Shown: positions 28,601 to 38,300 of the stretch, one piece after another
Layout of the letters: each line of letters opens with the position of its first letter
Position numbering within the stretch: position 1 is the first letter of the stretch
Assembly: GCF_018449435.1 (NCBI RefSeq)
Contig: NZ_JAHCMU010000020.1
Coordinates: forward strand, 23,099-87,098
Source of the DNA: Flagellimonas sp. 389
GTDB lineage: Bacteria; Bacteroidota; Bacteroidia; Flavobacteriales; Flavobacteriaceae
Direction: 5' to 3'
DNA length: 64,000 nt
Made by a program: the position numbers and the translations under genes
Notes under the pieces: model-generated
Databases searched by the model: none
What the model saw: the letters and a program-made list of their open reading frames with translations, nothing else
Told to the model about the DNA's origin: nothing

Positions 28601-28947
28601 AAAATTTGGGAAATAACACGTTCAGAAAAATTGAACTCCCTAAAATGGCACAGATTTCCACTATAAACGATATGATGATAGCTGATTTTGATGAAGATGG
28701 AAAAAAGGAAATTCTTACCGTTGGGAACAACTATGAAATTAGTACACAACTCGGTAGGATGGATGCATCGCATGGCATATTTTTACGCTTTGGGGAAAAA
28801 GGATTGTATTGGGCCAAAGATTTAAAAATCAATATTCCTGGACCATCCAGAAGTATTGAAAAAATAACTATTGATACAAAGGAATTTTATCTTGTAGGCA
28901 TTAATAATTCCGCTCCTTTGTTTTTAGAAAGTAATCAAAATGAATAA
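25648..28947 (+). CDS. VCBS/FG-GAP and ASPIC/UnbV repeat lipoprotein (copy 2)
   Basis: A 1099-residue lipoprotein, started at ATG 25648 so that the signal peptide MTRVLLAFWVLSIFISC ends at Cys17; an in-frame TTG at 25615 is less likely. It has many DxDxDG loops (DFNNDGLIDLY, DINNDGLLDIY, DYDTDGDLDMF, DLDNDGDLDLV, DFDNDGDIDLI and others) and a central ASPIC/UnbV region (NNTFGIGAKVIAYT, SRGYLSA, DSLTVIWPGG). The C-terminal block KDELVKQMPFLNKKFLSYKDF is shared with the two paralogues. The next paralogue overlaps it by 8 bp, so these two are translated together. Surface exposure and calcium-stabilised propellers are likely; the ligand is unknown. Confidence 0.85.
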   Translation: MTRVLLAFWVLSIFISCNKKEEKMFRKLPSSHTGITFKNELKDTPELNILTYLYYYNGAGVAAGDFNNDGLIDLYFTGNQTGDKLYLNKGDFKFDDITEAANIQNKDGWTTGVTHVDINNDGLLDIYICKVGQYKSIKGKNLLYVNQGMNEQGIPSFREEASKYNLDFSGFSTQAVFFDYDTDGDLDMFLLNHSVNPNRSYGKGTKRKQIAHLSGDVLYRNDNGNFTDVSKDAGIFQGGIGYGLGIGISDLNNDGYPDIYIGNDFFENDYLYINQKDGTFKEIISEDDKKVGHTSHFSMGNDIADVNNDGLTDIISLDMLPENLETYKTSGLEYPFPIYQQYLKNGFAPQYMQNAFLLNLGDNNFSEIANLSGISATEWSWGALFADFDNDGHKDLFVSNGIKGATNDMDFISFIANDKIQKKIEEGMSEKEMAFINELPEKKVPNYFFSNNGDLTFKDVTDAWFKKEASFSNGCVYADLDNDGDLDLVINNVNDEASILENTFNETSKQNALQLVFKGNTNNTFGIGAKVIAYTKNRTITQENFVSRGYLSAVPNTIQMGIGKDSILDSLTVIWPGGKHQTLKAVAAGNLKLEEKNAAGNFYLENDYGRRSILVQKDSILPFVHKEQNTFEFDRDPLVPFANTNEGPSISIADINNDGLQDIFISGAKAQASKLYVQQIDGSFNSEQETVFAVDAFNEDISHAFFDANGDEFQDLIVVSAGNEFKSSNRIEPRLYLNNKGVFEKQPDAFPDIELNASKVIAVDFDNDGDMDLTITSDQVPQEFGMTSAQYLFENDGKGNFKNVTATVAKSFESVGNIKDVVWIDLDGNGFKDLIAVGNWMPLSIFMNDGKNLNPALNNGLEKTNGFWNCILAEDFDNDGDIDLIAGNWGQNSKFKASLEYPITLYSHDFDSNGSVEPLVTYFHNEKETPFASKDELVKQMPFLNKKFLSYKDFAKASMNELFGSKNLEKTIQKKVYELSSCYFENLGNNTFRKIELPKMAQISTINDMMIADFDEDGKKEILTVGNNYEISTQLGRMDASHGIFLRFGEKGLYWAKDLKINIPGPSRSIEKITIDTKEFYLVGINNSAPLFLESNQNE

Positions 28948-31900
28948 CTATACCGCTTCGGTCATTATTTTATTGCTGGTCTTAAGTTGTGGAAAAAAAG
29001 AAGGTGAACTTTTTTCAAATCCATCCGCTGAGGATTCCGGTATTTCTTTTACAAATACCCTATCAGAATCCGATGACCTAAACATTTTGGATTATCTCTA
29101 TTTTTACAATGGAGGCGGCGTAGCCATAGGCGATATCAATAACGATGGTTTGCCCGATATTTTCTTTTCCGGAAATCAGGTAAAAAATGCCCTGTACCTT
29201 AATAAGGGCAATTTAAAATTTGAAGATATTTCTGAAAAAGCAGGCATTCAAGGGAACAGCACGTGGAACACGGGCGCTATAATGGGCGACGTTAACGGGG
29301 ACGGTTTTTTGGATATTTACGTATGTGCCGTAGTCGGAATCAATGGATTTGAAGGTGCCAACGAACTTTATATTAACAATGGAGATAACACCTTTATAGA
29401 GCAGGCATCAGTATATGGTTTGGATTTTGACACCTACAGTTCTTCTGCGGCTTTTTTAGATTATGACCTTGATGGGGATTTGGATCTTTATATATTGAAC
29501 CACGCTGTACACACCCAAGAATCTTTTGGCAAGGTTGATTTGCGATATACCAGAAATTACGAAACCGGGGATAGATTGCTTAGAAACGATAATGGAAAAT
29601 TTACCGATGTAAGTGAAGAAGCTGGAATTTACGGTGGAATAAATGGCTATGGTCTGGGAATAGCCGTTTCTGATTTTAATGTAGATGGATACCCTGATCT
29701 TTATATAGGTAATGATTTTCATGAAGATGATTATTATTATTTAAATAACGGTGATGGAACTTTTACCGAAAGTCTTCGCAAGCATTTTGGGCATACCAGT
29801 AGATTTTCTATGGGGAGCGATGTTGCTGACATTAACCACGATGGACTACCAGATTTTATTTCGTTGGATATGCTGCCAGAAGACGAAATACCCCTTAAAT
29901 CCTCTGAAGGCGATGATAACATCCAAGTGCAACGTTTGCGAACGGAACGATATGGTTATCACTATCAGTTTACAAGAAACATGCTTTATGTAAATCAGCC
30001 AAGTGGCAACTATTTAGAGACCGCTCTTTTAAGCGGAGTTGCTGCTACGGATTGGAGCTGGAGCGCTCTTTTTGGCGATTATGATCAAGATGGGGAACAA
30101 GATCTATTCGTTTCCAATGGTATTCCCAAGCGACCGAACGACTTGGACTATATCCGTTTTATCTCGAACGAACAGATTCAGAAGAAACTGGACAATACAA
30201 AACTGGTAGATCAGAAAGCATTGAACTTGATGCCTTCGGGAGCAATTAATAACGTTGTTTTTAAAGGAAAATCAAATCTTCAATTCGAGAATAAATCCAA
30301 TAGCTGGATCACAAAAGATACTTTGATATCTGGAGCTACGGCATACGGGGATTTGGACAATGATGGAGATTTGGATTTGGTCACCAACAACATCAACAGA
30401 CCTGCCACAATTTATTTGAACAAAACCAATACCACCTCAAATTATTTGAAAATCCGACTGAAATATAAAGGGAAGAATCCATTTGCAATAGGAACGAAAG
30501 TCTATTCATATCATGAAGGGAAACTACAGTATAAAGAACTCTATACAAGTCGTGGGTTTCAATCCAGCTCAGAACCAATGGTTCATTTTGGATATGGAAC
30601 CGTACGGAAGGTAGATTCGCTAAGAATTGTTTGGCCAGACAAATCCTATCAAACTTTAAAAGATATTGAAGTTAATCAAACCTTAGCGATAAAACCGAAT
30701 GGCACCGAGCCATTTAACTATGAAAGCATAAAACCAAAAACAAAACCGATTTTCAAAAAAGTTAAAGATAATTCAGGATTGAATTTCACTCACAAAGAGG
30801 ACAACCATATCGATTTCAATAGGGAAAAGCTCATTCCATATCGTGTATCCGACAGAGGACCGGCCACAGCAATCGGAGACTTAAATGGCGACGGAAAAGA
30901 AGATGTATTCTTTGGAGGTTCAAAATTCTTTTCTTCAAAAATTTATCTACAACGAGATACATTATTTACCGAAGAAAAATTTCCGGAACTACAAAAAGAT
31001 TCTGTAAAAGAGGATGTAGTTGCGTTGATAAAAGACCTCACTGGAAATGGAAAAAACGATGTTTTTCTGGGTTCTGGTGGAGCTGATTTCTATGGAAAAA
31101 CCAAAGCGTTATTAAATAGCTATTTTATTCAAAAAGATACTTTATTTACAGAGGGTACTATTTCTGACTTTTTTGAAAATACTTCTGTAATCAAGGTAAA
31201 CGATTATGATAAAGATGGTGATTTAGATTTATTTGTGGGGAGTAATGTCGTAACCTCCAGATTCGGGGAAATCCCAAATTCATACTTGCTGGAAAATGAT
31301 AAAGGTAGGTTTTCAGTAATGGAGAACATACCGTTTCAAAATACAGGGATGGTTACCGATGCTACTTGGTCAGATTTTGATAATGATGGATTGGACGACC
31401 TCATCTTGATAGGGGAATGGATGGCACCTAGATTCTTTAAAAATTTAGGAGATACTTTTAAAGAAGTGGATGTACTGGAAAATGAGCTAAATGGTCTATG
31501 GCAGACCATTCAACCTTTTGACATAGATGGGGATGGGGACACGGATTACCTATTGGGTAATTGGGGCACAAACTCAAAGTTCAATGCCTCTAAAAAAGCT
31601 CCTATGAGGCTTTATTTTTCAGATTTTGACAGTAATGGCAGTACCGAAACTATTGTAGCTACAGAAAAAGACGGGAAATATTATCCACTGTTAGGATTGG
31701 ATGAGCTATCTGCGCAATTGGTTTCTTTGAGAAAAAAATTCAATACCTATAAGAGCTTTGCAGGAAAAACCATGGAAGAGCTTTTTGATAAAACTACGTT
31801 AGCTAAAGCTGAAGTTTTAAAAGTACATGAGCTACATTCCGGATACTTGAAAAATAATGGTGACACATACACCTTTGTGCCTTTTAAAGCAGAACTACAG

Positions 31901-32188
31901 GTTTCGCCAATACTAACTTTTCTGACCTATGATTTTAATGGGGATTCTAAAAATGAAGTGCTGGCCGCAGGGAACTATTTTGGTGTAACTCCATTCCATG
32001 GAAAGTTCGATTCTTTTCCAGGAGCATTGATAAGTAATGAAAATGACATAATTTTAGGTGATGAGCTTGGTTTAGAGCTTACCCAAAAATCTATCAGAAA
32101 CCTTGCTGTTTTTAGCTTAAAAAACAGAACATATCTATTAGTAACGGTGAACAATGATAAGACACATGTCTACGAACTGTTGAAATAA
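28940..32188 (+). CDS. VCBS/FG-GAP and ASPIC/UnbV repeat lipoprotein (copy 3)
   Basis: A 1082-residue paralogue of the preceding gene, with signal peptide ending LVLSC at Cys17. The same order of parts appears: N-terminal DxDxDG propeller loops (DINNDGLPDIF, DVNGDGFLDIY, DYDLDGDLDLY), ASPIC/UnbV domain about residues 500-580 (NPFAIGTKVYSYH, SRGFQSSSEP, DSLRIVWPD), a second propeller (DLNGDGKEDVF, DYDKDGDLDLF, DIDGDGDTDYL) and the shared C-terminal module. The start lies 8 bp inside the previous gene, and the haloperoxidase-like gene starts 10 bp after its stop. These three form a tight unit that I take to be functionally linked, though the function is unknown. Confidence 0.85.
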   Translation: MNNYTASVIILLLVLSCGKKEGELFSNPSAEDSGISFTNTLSESDDLNILDYLYFYNGGGVAIGDINNDGLPDIFFSGNQVKNALYLNKGNLKFEDISEKAGIQGNSTWNTGAIMGDVNGDGFLDIYVCAVVGINGFEGANELYINNGDNTFIEQASVYGLDFDTYSSSAAFLDYDLDGDLDLYILNHAVHTQESFGKVDLRYTRNYETGDRLLRNDNGKFTDVSEEAGIYGGINGYGLGIAVSDFNVDGYPDLYIGNDFHEDDYYYLNNGDGTFTESLRKHFGHTSRFSMGSDVADINHDGLPDFISLDMLPEDEIPLKSSEGDDNIQVQRLRTERYGYHYQFTRNMLYVNQPSGNYLETALLSGVAATDWSWSALFGDYDQDGEQDLFVSNGIPKRPNDLDYIRFISNEQIQKKLDNTKLVDQKALNLMPSGAINNVVFKGKSNLQFENKSNSWITKDTLISGATAYGDLDNDGDLDLVTNNINRPATIYLNKTNTTSNYLKIRLKYKGKNPFAIGTKVYSYHEGKLQYKELYTSRGFQSSSEPMVHFGYGTVRKVDSLRIVWPDKSYQTLKDIEVNQTLAIKPNGTEPFNYESIKPKTKPIFKKVKDNSGLNFTHKEDNHIDFNREKLIPYRVSDRGPATAIGDLNGDGKEDVFFGGSKFFSSKIYLQRDTLFTEEKFPELQKDSVKEDVVALIKDLTGNGKNDVFLGSGGADFYGKTKALLNSYFIQKDTLFTEGTISDFFENTSVIKVNDYDKDGDLDLFVGSNVVTSRFGEIPNSYLLENDKGRFSVMENIPFQNTGMVTDATWSDFDNDGLDDLILIGEWMAPRFFKNLGDTFKEVDVLENELNGLWQTIQPFDIDGDGDTDYLLGNWGTNSKFNASKKAPMRLYFSDFDSNGSTETIVATEKDGKYYPLLGLDELSAQLVSLRKKFNTYKSFAGKTMEELFDKTTLAKAEVLKVHELHSGYLKNNGDTYTFVPFKAELQVSPILTFLTYDFNGDSKNEVLAAGNYFGVTPFHGKFDSFPGALISNENDIILGDELGLELTQKSIRNLAVFSLKNRTYLLVTVNNDKTHVYELLK

Positions 32189-32198
32189 AACAATTACA

Positions 32199-33530
32199 AT
32201 GATGAAAAAGCGAATAGGCTTAGTATTTATATTTTCCATTTTTCTTTTTTCCTGTACAAAGAAGAACGAACCGATTACCATTGCCCCAGATGACTTTCAT
32301 AATGCTGTGGACAAGGTAATCGAGGTAATGATCCACGATATTTTTTCTCCTCCTGTTGCGAGTAGGATTTTTGCTTATCCAAACATTGCTGCATATGAAA
32401 TTTTAGCTTTGCAGGACAATGAATATGTATCATTGGCAAATCAAGTTAGGGACTTCACGGCCATTCCTCTCCCTAGTGAAGCTGAAACTGTAAATCATGA
32501 ATTGGCTGCTTTAATTGCGCATATGGAATTGAGCAAGCGACTTATTTTTTCTGAAGATAGGATTGAAGCATATAGAGATAGCCTTTATACGATTTGGGAA
32601 GACAAAAATACCAATGAATTCAACGCATCCAAAAAATATGGTCTTACGGTTGCCGAACATGTAGCTGAATGGATGAATAAGGATAACTACAACCAGACCC
32701 GAACCATGCCCAAGTTTACGGTAGATACGGATAATCCTTCTAGATGGCAACCTACTCCTCCAGCATATATGGCCGGGATAGAACCACACTGGAATAAAAT
32801 CAGACCTTTTGTAATCGATTCCGCAAGTCAATTTAAGCCAACCCCTCCTCCTGCTTTCTCCATGGAAGAGGGTTCTGATTTCTACAAGGAATTAAAAGAA
32901 GTCTATGACATTAGCAACGAAATAACCGCTTCGGGAGATGCTTCGGAAGAGGTCGAGATTGCCCAATTTTGGGATTGCAACCCTTATGTTTCAGTTACCC
33001 GCGGGCATTTAATGTTTGCAACAAAAAAGATTACGCCCGGAGCACATTGGATAGGTATCACCAAAATAGCCAGTAGAAATTCAAATGCCGATATAAACAA
33101 AACAGTTTATGCTTACACAAAAGCATCCATTGCCATGGCAGATGCCTTTATTAGTTGTTGGGACGAAAAATATAGAAGTAACCTCATACGACCAGAAACC
33201 TTGATCAATGAGCATATCGATGAAAATTGGGAACCTATTCTTCAAACCCCTCCGTTTCCTGAGTACACAAGTGGTCACAGTGTTGTTTCTGGAGCTGCTG
33301 CAGTAGCTTTGACCCACATTTTCGGGGACAATTTTGCCTTTGATGATGATACCGAGGTTCCTTACGGCCTACCCATTCGTTCGTTCACATCCTTTAAACA
33401 AGCTGCTAATGAAGCCGCTATTAGTAGGATGTACGGAGGTATTCACTATAGGGCAGCGGTTGATGTTGGCGTAGACCAAGGAAGACGTTTAGGCAAATTT
33501 GTAGTGGACAATCTTAACATGGTTCAATAA
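32199..33530 (+). CDS. Vanadium-dependent haloperoxidase / PAP2-family lipoprotein
   Basis: A 443-residue lipoprotein (signal peptide ends LFSC, Cys19) with the vanadate/phosphate-binding residues of the haloperoxidase-PAP2 superfamily. The three motifs in order are KYRSNLIRPETL (Lys...Arg-Pro), TSGHS with His360 and SRMYGGIHYRAAVDVG (Arg...His...Asp). This fits the bacterial haloperoxidase-like branch, whose members oxidise halides with peroxide, but the same pocket serves phosphatases, and sequence alone does not choose. It follows the VCBS pair at 10 bp and ends the long plus-strand run that starts with the aldo/keto reductase. Confidence 0.85.
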   Translation: MMKKRIGLVFIFSIFLFSCTKKNEPITIAPDDFHNAVDKVIEVMIHDIFSPPVASRIFAYPNIAAYEILALQDNEYVSLANQVRDFTAIPLPSEAETVNHELAALIAHMELSKRLIFSEDRIEAYRDSLYTIWEDKNTNEFNASKKYGLTVAEHVAEWMNKDNYNQTRTMPKFTVDTDNPSRWQPTPPAYMAGIEPHWNKIRPFVIDSASQFKPTPPPAFSMEEGSDFYKELKEVYDISNEITASGDASEEVEIAQFWDCNPYVSVTRGHLMFATKKITPGAHWIGITKIASRNSNADINKTVYAYTKASIAMADAFISCWDEKYRSNLIRPETLINEHIDENWEPILQTPPFPEYTSGHSVVSGAAAVALTHIFGDNFAFDDDTEVPYGLPIRSFTSFKQAANEAAISRMYGGIHYRAAVDVGVDQGRRLGKFVVDNLNMVQ

Positions 33531-33563
33531 ATCTTAAATTAAAAAAAGTAAAATTAACTACTG

Positions 33564-34466
33564 ATGAAAAGGAAGACTTCTTTGGTACTTTTCGCTGTAC
33601 TTTCAGCTGCCCTAGTTTGGTATCTATTCATTAAGCCAGCCGATTATTTGGTTTCCTTCACTGTAAATACTTTTCCCGGTACCGTAAATCAAACTATTAA
33701 AGATTGGGAAAAAAACATGGTCGTAGATGCTCCACTCAAAGAACTTGGCATTCGCAATATTGAACAACAATTAAAGTTTGGAGATAGCATTGTTACTTAT
33801 GATTGGAACATTATTCCCCTTACAGATTCTACCTCAAAAGTCAAAGTACACATTAAGGACTTAGACCATAGTTTGATGAATAAAATCATGATTCCCTTTA
33901 CATCGACCGTCATAGAAAAACGATCCAAAAAAAATTTATTGAACTTTAATCAATATTTGAACGAGCATCTTAAAAAATTTAGAGTGAAAATTGTTGGAGA
34001 GGACGAATTAAAGTCAACGTACTGCGCTTACTTATATGTAAAAGGCTTGCAGTCCGAAAAAGCATTTGGAATGATGCGCGATTTTCCTTTTTTAAGTGGT
34101 TTTGTAAAAGAAAACGGTCTTAAAGTAAATGGCAATCCGTTTGTTGAAATCACCAAATGGGATATGGCGAGCGACAGTATTGAATATAATTTTTGTTTTC
34201 CAATTCTAAAACAGGATTCTTTGCCCATGAACAAAGAAATAAAGTATAAGAACTTTGAATCGAAAAAAGCTTTAAAAGCTATTTATAATGGAAATTATAT
34301 TACTTCGGACAGGGCTTGGTACAAACTTTTGGATTATGCTGAAATGAATGCTATAAACTTGGAGAAAACCCCAATAGAAGTTTTTCAAAATAATCCCAAT
34401 ATGGGAGGCAATGAATTGGAATGGATTGCCGAAGTATACATGCCGTTAAAACAATCCAATGAATAG
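33564..34466 (+). CDS. SRPBCC-like plus GyrI/AraC effector-binding-like protein
   Basis: A 300-residue protein with one N-terminal membrane segment (residues 5-23). Residues about 30-150 look like an SRPBCC-type (polyketide cyclase-like) domain, with FTVNTFPGTVNQTIKDWEKN near the start. Residues about 155-298 look like a GyrI/AraC effector-binding domain, with FVEITKWD and EVYMPLKQ at the end, as in such domains. There is no DNA-binding part, so it is not a regulator of the usual kind. The stop overlaps the start of the next gene by 8 bp. Assignment rests on pattern recognition and is moderate. Confidence 0.6.
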   Translation: MKRKTSLVLFAVLSAALVWYLFIKPADYLVSFTVNTFPGTVNQTIKDWEKNMVVDAPLKELGIRNIEQQLKFGDSIVTYDWNIIPLTDSTSKVKVHIKDLDHSLMNKIMIPFTSTVIEKRSKKNLLNFNQYLNEHLKKFRVKIVGEDELKSTYCAYLYVKGLQSEKAFGMMRDFPFLSGFVKENGLKVNGNPFVEITKWDMASDSIEYNFCFPILKQDSLPMNKEIKYKNFESKKALKAIYNGNYITSDRAWYKLLDYAEMNAINLEKTPIEVFQNNPNMGGNELEWIAEVYMPLKQSNE

Positions 34467-35319
34467 AATCAAATATTTCCTCATTCTTATTTTCATTCAA
34501 GGATGCGCACAAAAACCCTATTATGGAGACCTAACATTTTTAGGGAAATTACCTTCAAAACTGAGTGAAATATCAGGAATCGTTTCTTTAGATGGTACGA
34601 CTATATGGGCAATTGAGGACAATGGCAATAAAGATGATATCTATAAGGTGAATCTTGAAGGCAAGATCATCAAAAAATTCGATGTAAAAGATGCTGAAAA
34701 CAAGGACTGGGAAGATTTGGCAAAAGACAACTTGGGCAACTTATATATTGGTGATTTTGGAAACAATGCCAACGACAGAAAAAATCTTTGTATTTATAAG
34801 TTACCTAGTCCAGAAAACGAAACAGGAAATAAAATTGAAGCTAAAAAAATAAAATTCCATTATCCGGAACAAGACGAATTTCCGCCTAAGAAATCAGAAC
34901 TGGTATATGATTGCGAGGCATTTTTTTATAGGGATGGTTTTTTATATCTCATAACAAAAAACAGAACAAAGCCCTATAACGGGAAAGCCTTAATTTATAA
35001 AATTCCGGCTGCAAAAGGTACATATACAGCAGAATTAGTGGGTGAATTTACCGCATGTATAGATTCGCAGTTTTGTTCTATAACGGCAGCGGACATTTCG
35101 CCGAATGGTAAAAAAATTGTTCTCTTAGGTTCTGGTTTTATATGGCTTTTTACGGATTTCGCTTCTGATGATTTCACAAAAGGAGTCTTAACGACCATAG
35201 ATGTAAAACACAGAACCCAACAAGAATCTATTTGTTTTCTGGATAACAACCTGTTAGTTATCGCGGACGAGCAGTCCAAGACCAAAGGACGCAATCTGTA
35301 TTCCTATAAAATAGATTAA
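34459..35319 (+). CDS. Lipoprotein with beta-propeller-like (NHL/SdiA-regulated-like) sequence
   Basis: A 286-residue lipoprotein (signal peptide ends FIQGC, Cys16). The pattern of short strands with ISGIVSLDGTTIWAIEDNGN, LGNLYIGDFGNNANDRKN and AFFYRDGFLYLITKNRT suggests a beta-propeller that reads like strictosidine-synthase/SdiA-regulated proteins. No catalytic residues can be named. It overlaps the upstream gene by 8 bp and its 3' end overlaps the convergent phosphoesterase gene by 4 bp. Function unknown. Confidence 0.6.
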   Translation: MNRIKYFLILIFIQGCAQKPYYGDLTFLGKLPSKLSEISGIVSLDGTTIWAIEDNGNKDDIYKVNLEGKIIKKFDVKDAENKDWEDLAKDNLGNLYIGDFGNNANDRKNLCIYKLPSPENETGNKIEAKKIKFHYPEQDEFPPKKSELVYDCEAFFYRDGFLYLITKNRTKPYNGKALIYKIPAAKGTYTAELVGEFTACIDSQFCSITAADISPNGKKIVLLGSGFIWLFTDFASDDFTKGVLTTIDVKHRTQQESICFLDNNLLVIADEQSKTKGRNLYSYKID

Positions 35320-38300
35320 AATCCAAAACCTACCCCAAAAGCAAATCGCAATCCATCTGAGCTGTTGAACAGTCCCAAGTTAGCAGATAGAATATCGGCT
35401 CCGTTCACAAAAAACCCACCACCGTAGGAATTATGCCATTGTCCAGAAGCATCACCGGGAAACCAAACCCTTCCATAATCAAAACCTCCAAAAACACCTG
35501 GGGTCACGGGTAAAAGTCCCGTTCGTTGTCTCCTGAAACTATAGCGTAAATCCGTATTTTGGAAATATGCGGTTTTCCCAACAAACCGTTGAAAGCGGAA
35601 GCCCCTTAAACCATTATTGGCCCCTATACTAGCTCCTTGATAAAACTCAAAGTCATCTCCAATATTAAAGTGCGCCTTTACTTTGGAGGCAAGCACCAAT
35701 CTTCCACTGGAAGACAATTTATGGTCAATCGATAAACTAGGTATTATAAATCCAAATGCCCTATCCGAGTCGCTCAAATTGGTCTTGTATCCGCCATGCA
35801 ATGAAAAACTCATCCCAAGTGTCGGATAAGCTTCGTTATCCGTGTTGGAATAGTTGTACTCAGCATCAACACCAAAGAAATCCTGTTGTGTATCCCTTCC
35901 GGTATCCGTAAAAAATCCTTCAATAAAACGATTATCCGTTTCTTCAACATCGTAGTTTTCATAAGAAACGCCCAAGCGCACTTTTGAACCCAAATAGCCT
36001 CTCCAGACCAAAGATGGAGCAAAGGCTATGGTCCTGATCTTTACCCGGTTAAAATCCAGTTCCAATGGTTCATCATCATCATTGTTTTCAGTTTCATTAC
36101 CAAATCCAAAAAAGTTGATGCTAAAGTTTGGACTGGTAAATTTTGCATTCAGTTCTAGATTTATGTTTTCAAAGATATTTGCAAACTCACCATTGTACCC
36201 TAAATCAAACCCATTCGTAGCAAAATAATAAGCCGCATTGAATGTATGTTGCTGTGTGAACGGATTTTGCTTGAATCCATTAAAAGTATACGTATCCGTA
36301 AGTCCGATTCTAAATCCATCATCTGGATTAAATCCCAGCGATGGCAATAATTGATTATTACTAGCCTTTACCTTGAGAAACGCATAGGTGTTGGTATCGT
36401 AGTCGTTGAGTTTATGAATTTTACCGCTATACGCTTCATCGTAAGTGTTCTTTTTAGCTTTAAAATCATAAATATGGACTTTCTTGCTATCATCAGATAT
36501 CTTATAGATATCATTGTTATGACCCCCAACGATTCTCACCTTAATCTTTGAGGCATTTGTCTTGGCATCAAAAACATCATCATCATCCAAGCCATACAGC
36601 CAAATCTCTTTGGTAAATTCTGGGCGATATATTTTTTCAAAAAACAAATCTTGCCGTTTTCCATCTTTTATTCGATAAGCTTTCACCTGTAAGTTTCCAT
36701 CCTTTAAGGAATTAATTTCAAAATAATCATCTTTGTCCGTTCCCGTGATAACACTGTATTTGTTGATAACCTTAAAATATTCCAGGGCAGTTTCCACAAG
36801 GTTCTCTTTTCTTGCCAGCAAGATTTTTTTGAAATTGGATACCGTCTCATCGTTCACCTCTTTTGGAAAAAAAGAAAAGGCCTTCTCAACCACTTCTTGA
36901 TCTACATTGTTTTGGATATATTTTGCTTGCTCTACCCATAAATCAATATCGGTTTGGGAAAGAAGTGCCATATCCAAAGCAAAAGTTCTTGGAGAAGAAT
37001 TAAAGCCTTTTACGTTTCTTATTTCTTCATTAAAACCTTCAAATATTCTAAGTGAAGGTACAGTACGGGAGGCAAAGGCCATCAAAGCTCCATCTCCCCA
37101 AATTGAAAAAGCTTGATCCCTATCTCTAGGTATGGGTTTAAAAACCAAATTATCACCTTCATCCTCAAATCCTGCCCAGCGCCATTGGTCAACATGACGG
37201 TCCCAGTCGCCAATCATCATATCGAACAAACGCGCTTTTACATATTCTTTCTCATCTATTCTATATTTTTCATCCTTCCTTAGTTTATCCATTAAATCAT
37301 AGGTGCTCTCAACCTTTTTTGTGTATCCAAAGCTTGCTAAATCGTCATGCCCTTCAGATACATGTTCTTCAATCATATAAAGCTCACCTCCAAAATCGTC
37401 ATTATACCCTCCCAAGGTTTTTTGTTTTGGAACATAGTACAGTTTTGGATTGGTATGGTAAAGACCCACGGCATCTGATAGTGGCGCAATCGTAAAAGGT
37501 GCATAAGGGTGTGCCCCTGTATAAAAATCCATTAAAAGTTTTTCAGTATACGACCCTTCAAAATCACCAATGATATACTGCTCTTGAAAGGCAATCGACT
37601 GTAAGTACCGTTCTGCACTTTTTCGCATTGCACGCATTACAAACTGCCTTCCATCCTTATGCTGCAACCTAATAGAGTTTGATTGGTTCCCCCCTCCTTT
37701 TCGCACCACCGTTAATCCACCAAATAACGTGTCCAAAAGAACGGTTGGCGCTTCTACTTTAGTTGCATAATATTTTCTGTAACGCTCTCCCCAGACCCAT
37801 TTATAAAAACCTCCTCTATCAATTTCTTCTTCGGTATAGATTGATGCTTTCATAGTGGCAGGAAAGTCATCGCTATATTCTTTTTCCTGTGGTTTCTCAT
37901 TTGGAGGTAAAACTTCGGTATGGTATAACAGTTCTTCATTCCCATCGTTTCCAACCCCAAAAAAATCTACATTCGACGAGCCATCTTTGTATACCTTTAG
38001 CGTTGCGTAACCCATATGCCCTGTAGAGAACTTACTGCCATTCAAAAGTTTGGTAGCACCCTTTTTTGCACCAGAACCACTAACTATTTGTGGCACTCCA
38101 TTTTCAACTATATATTGCAGCGTATGCTCATGCCCAGAAGCAAAAATTACATTATCCGAATATTGCGCCAGGGTCACAATCCTATTTTTTAACTGATCAT
38201 AGATTTTATTGGATTGGTCTTCTATAGTTGCTCCTGAAGTTCTACGTAAAACATTCGCTATTGAACCGAAAACAGGAAAAGGAAACTTGCCCCCACTCGG

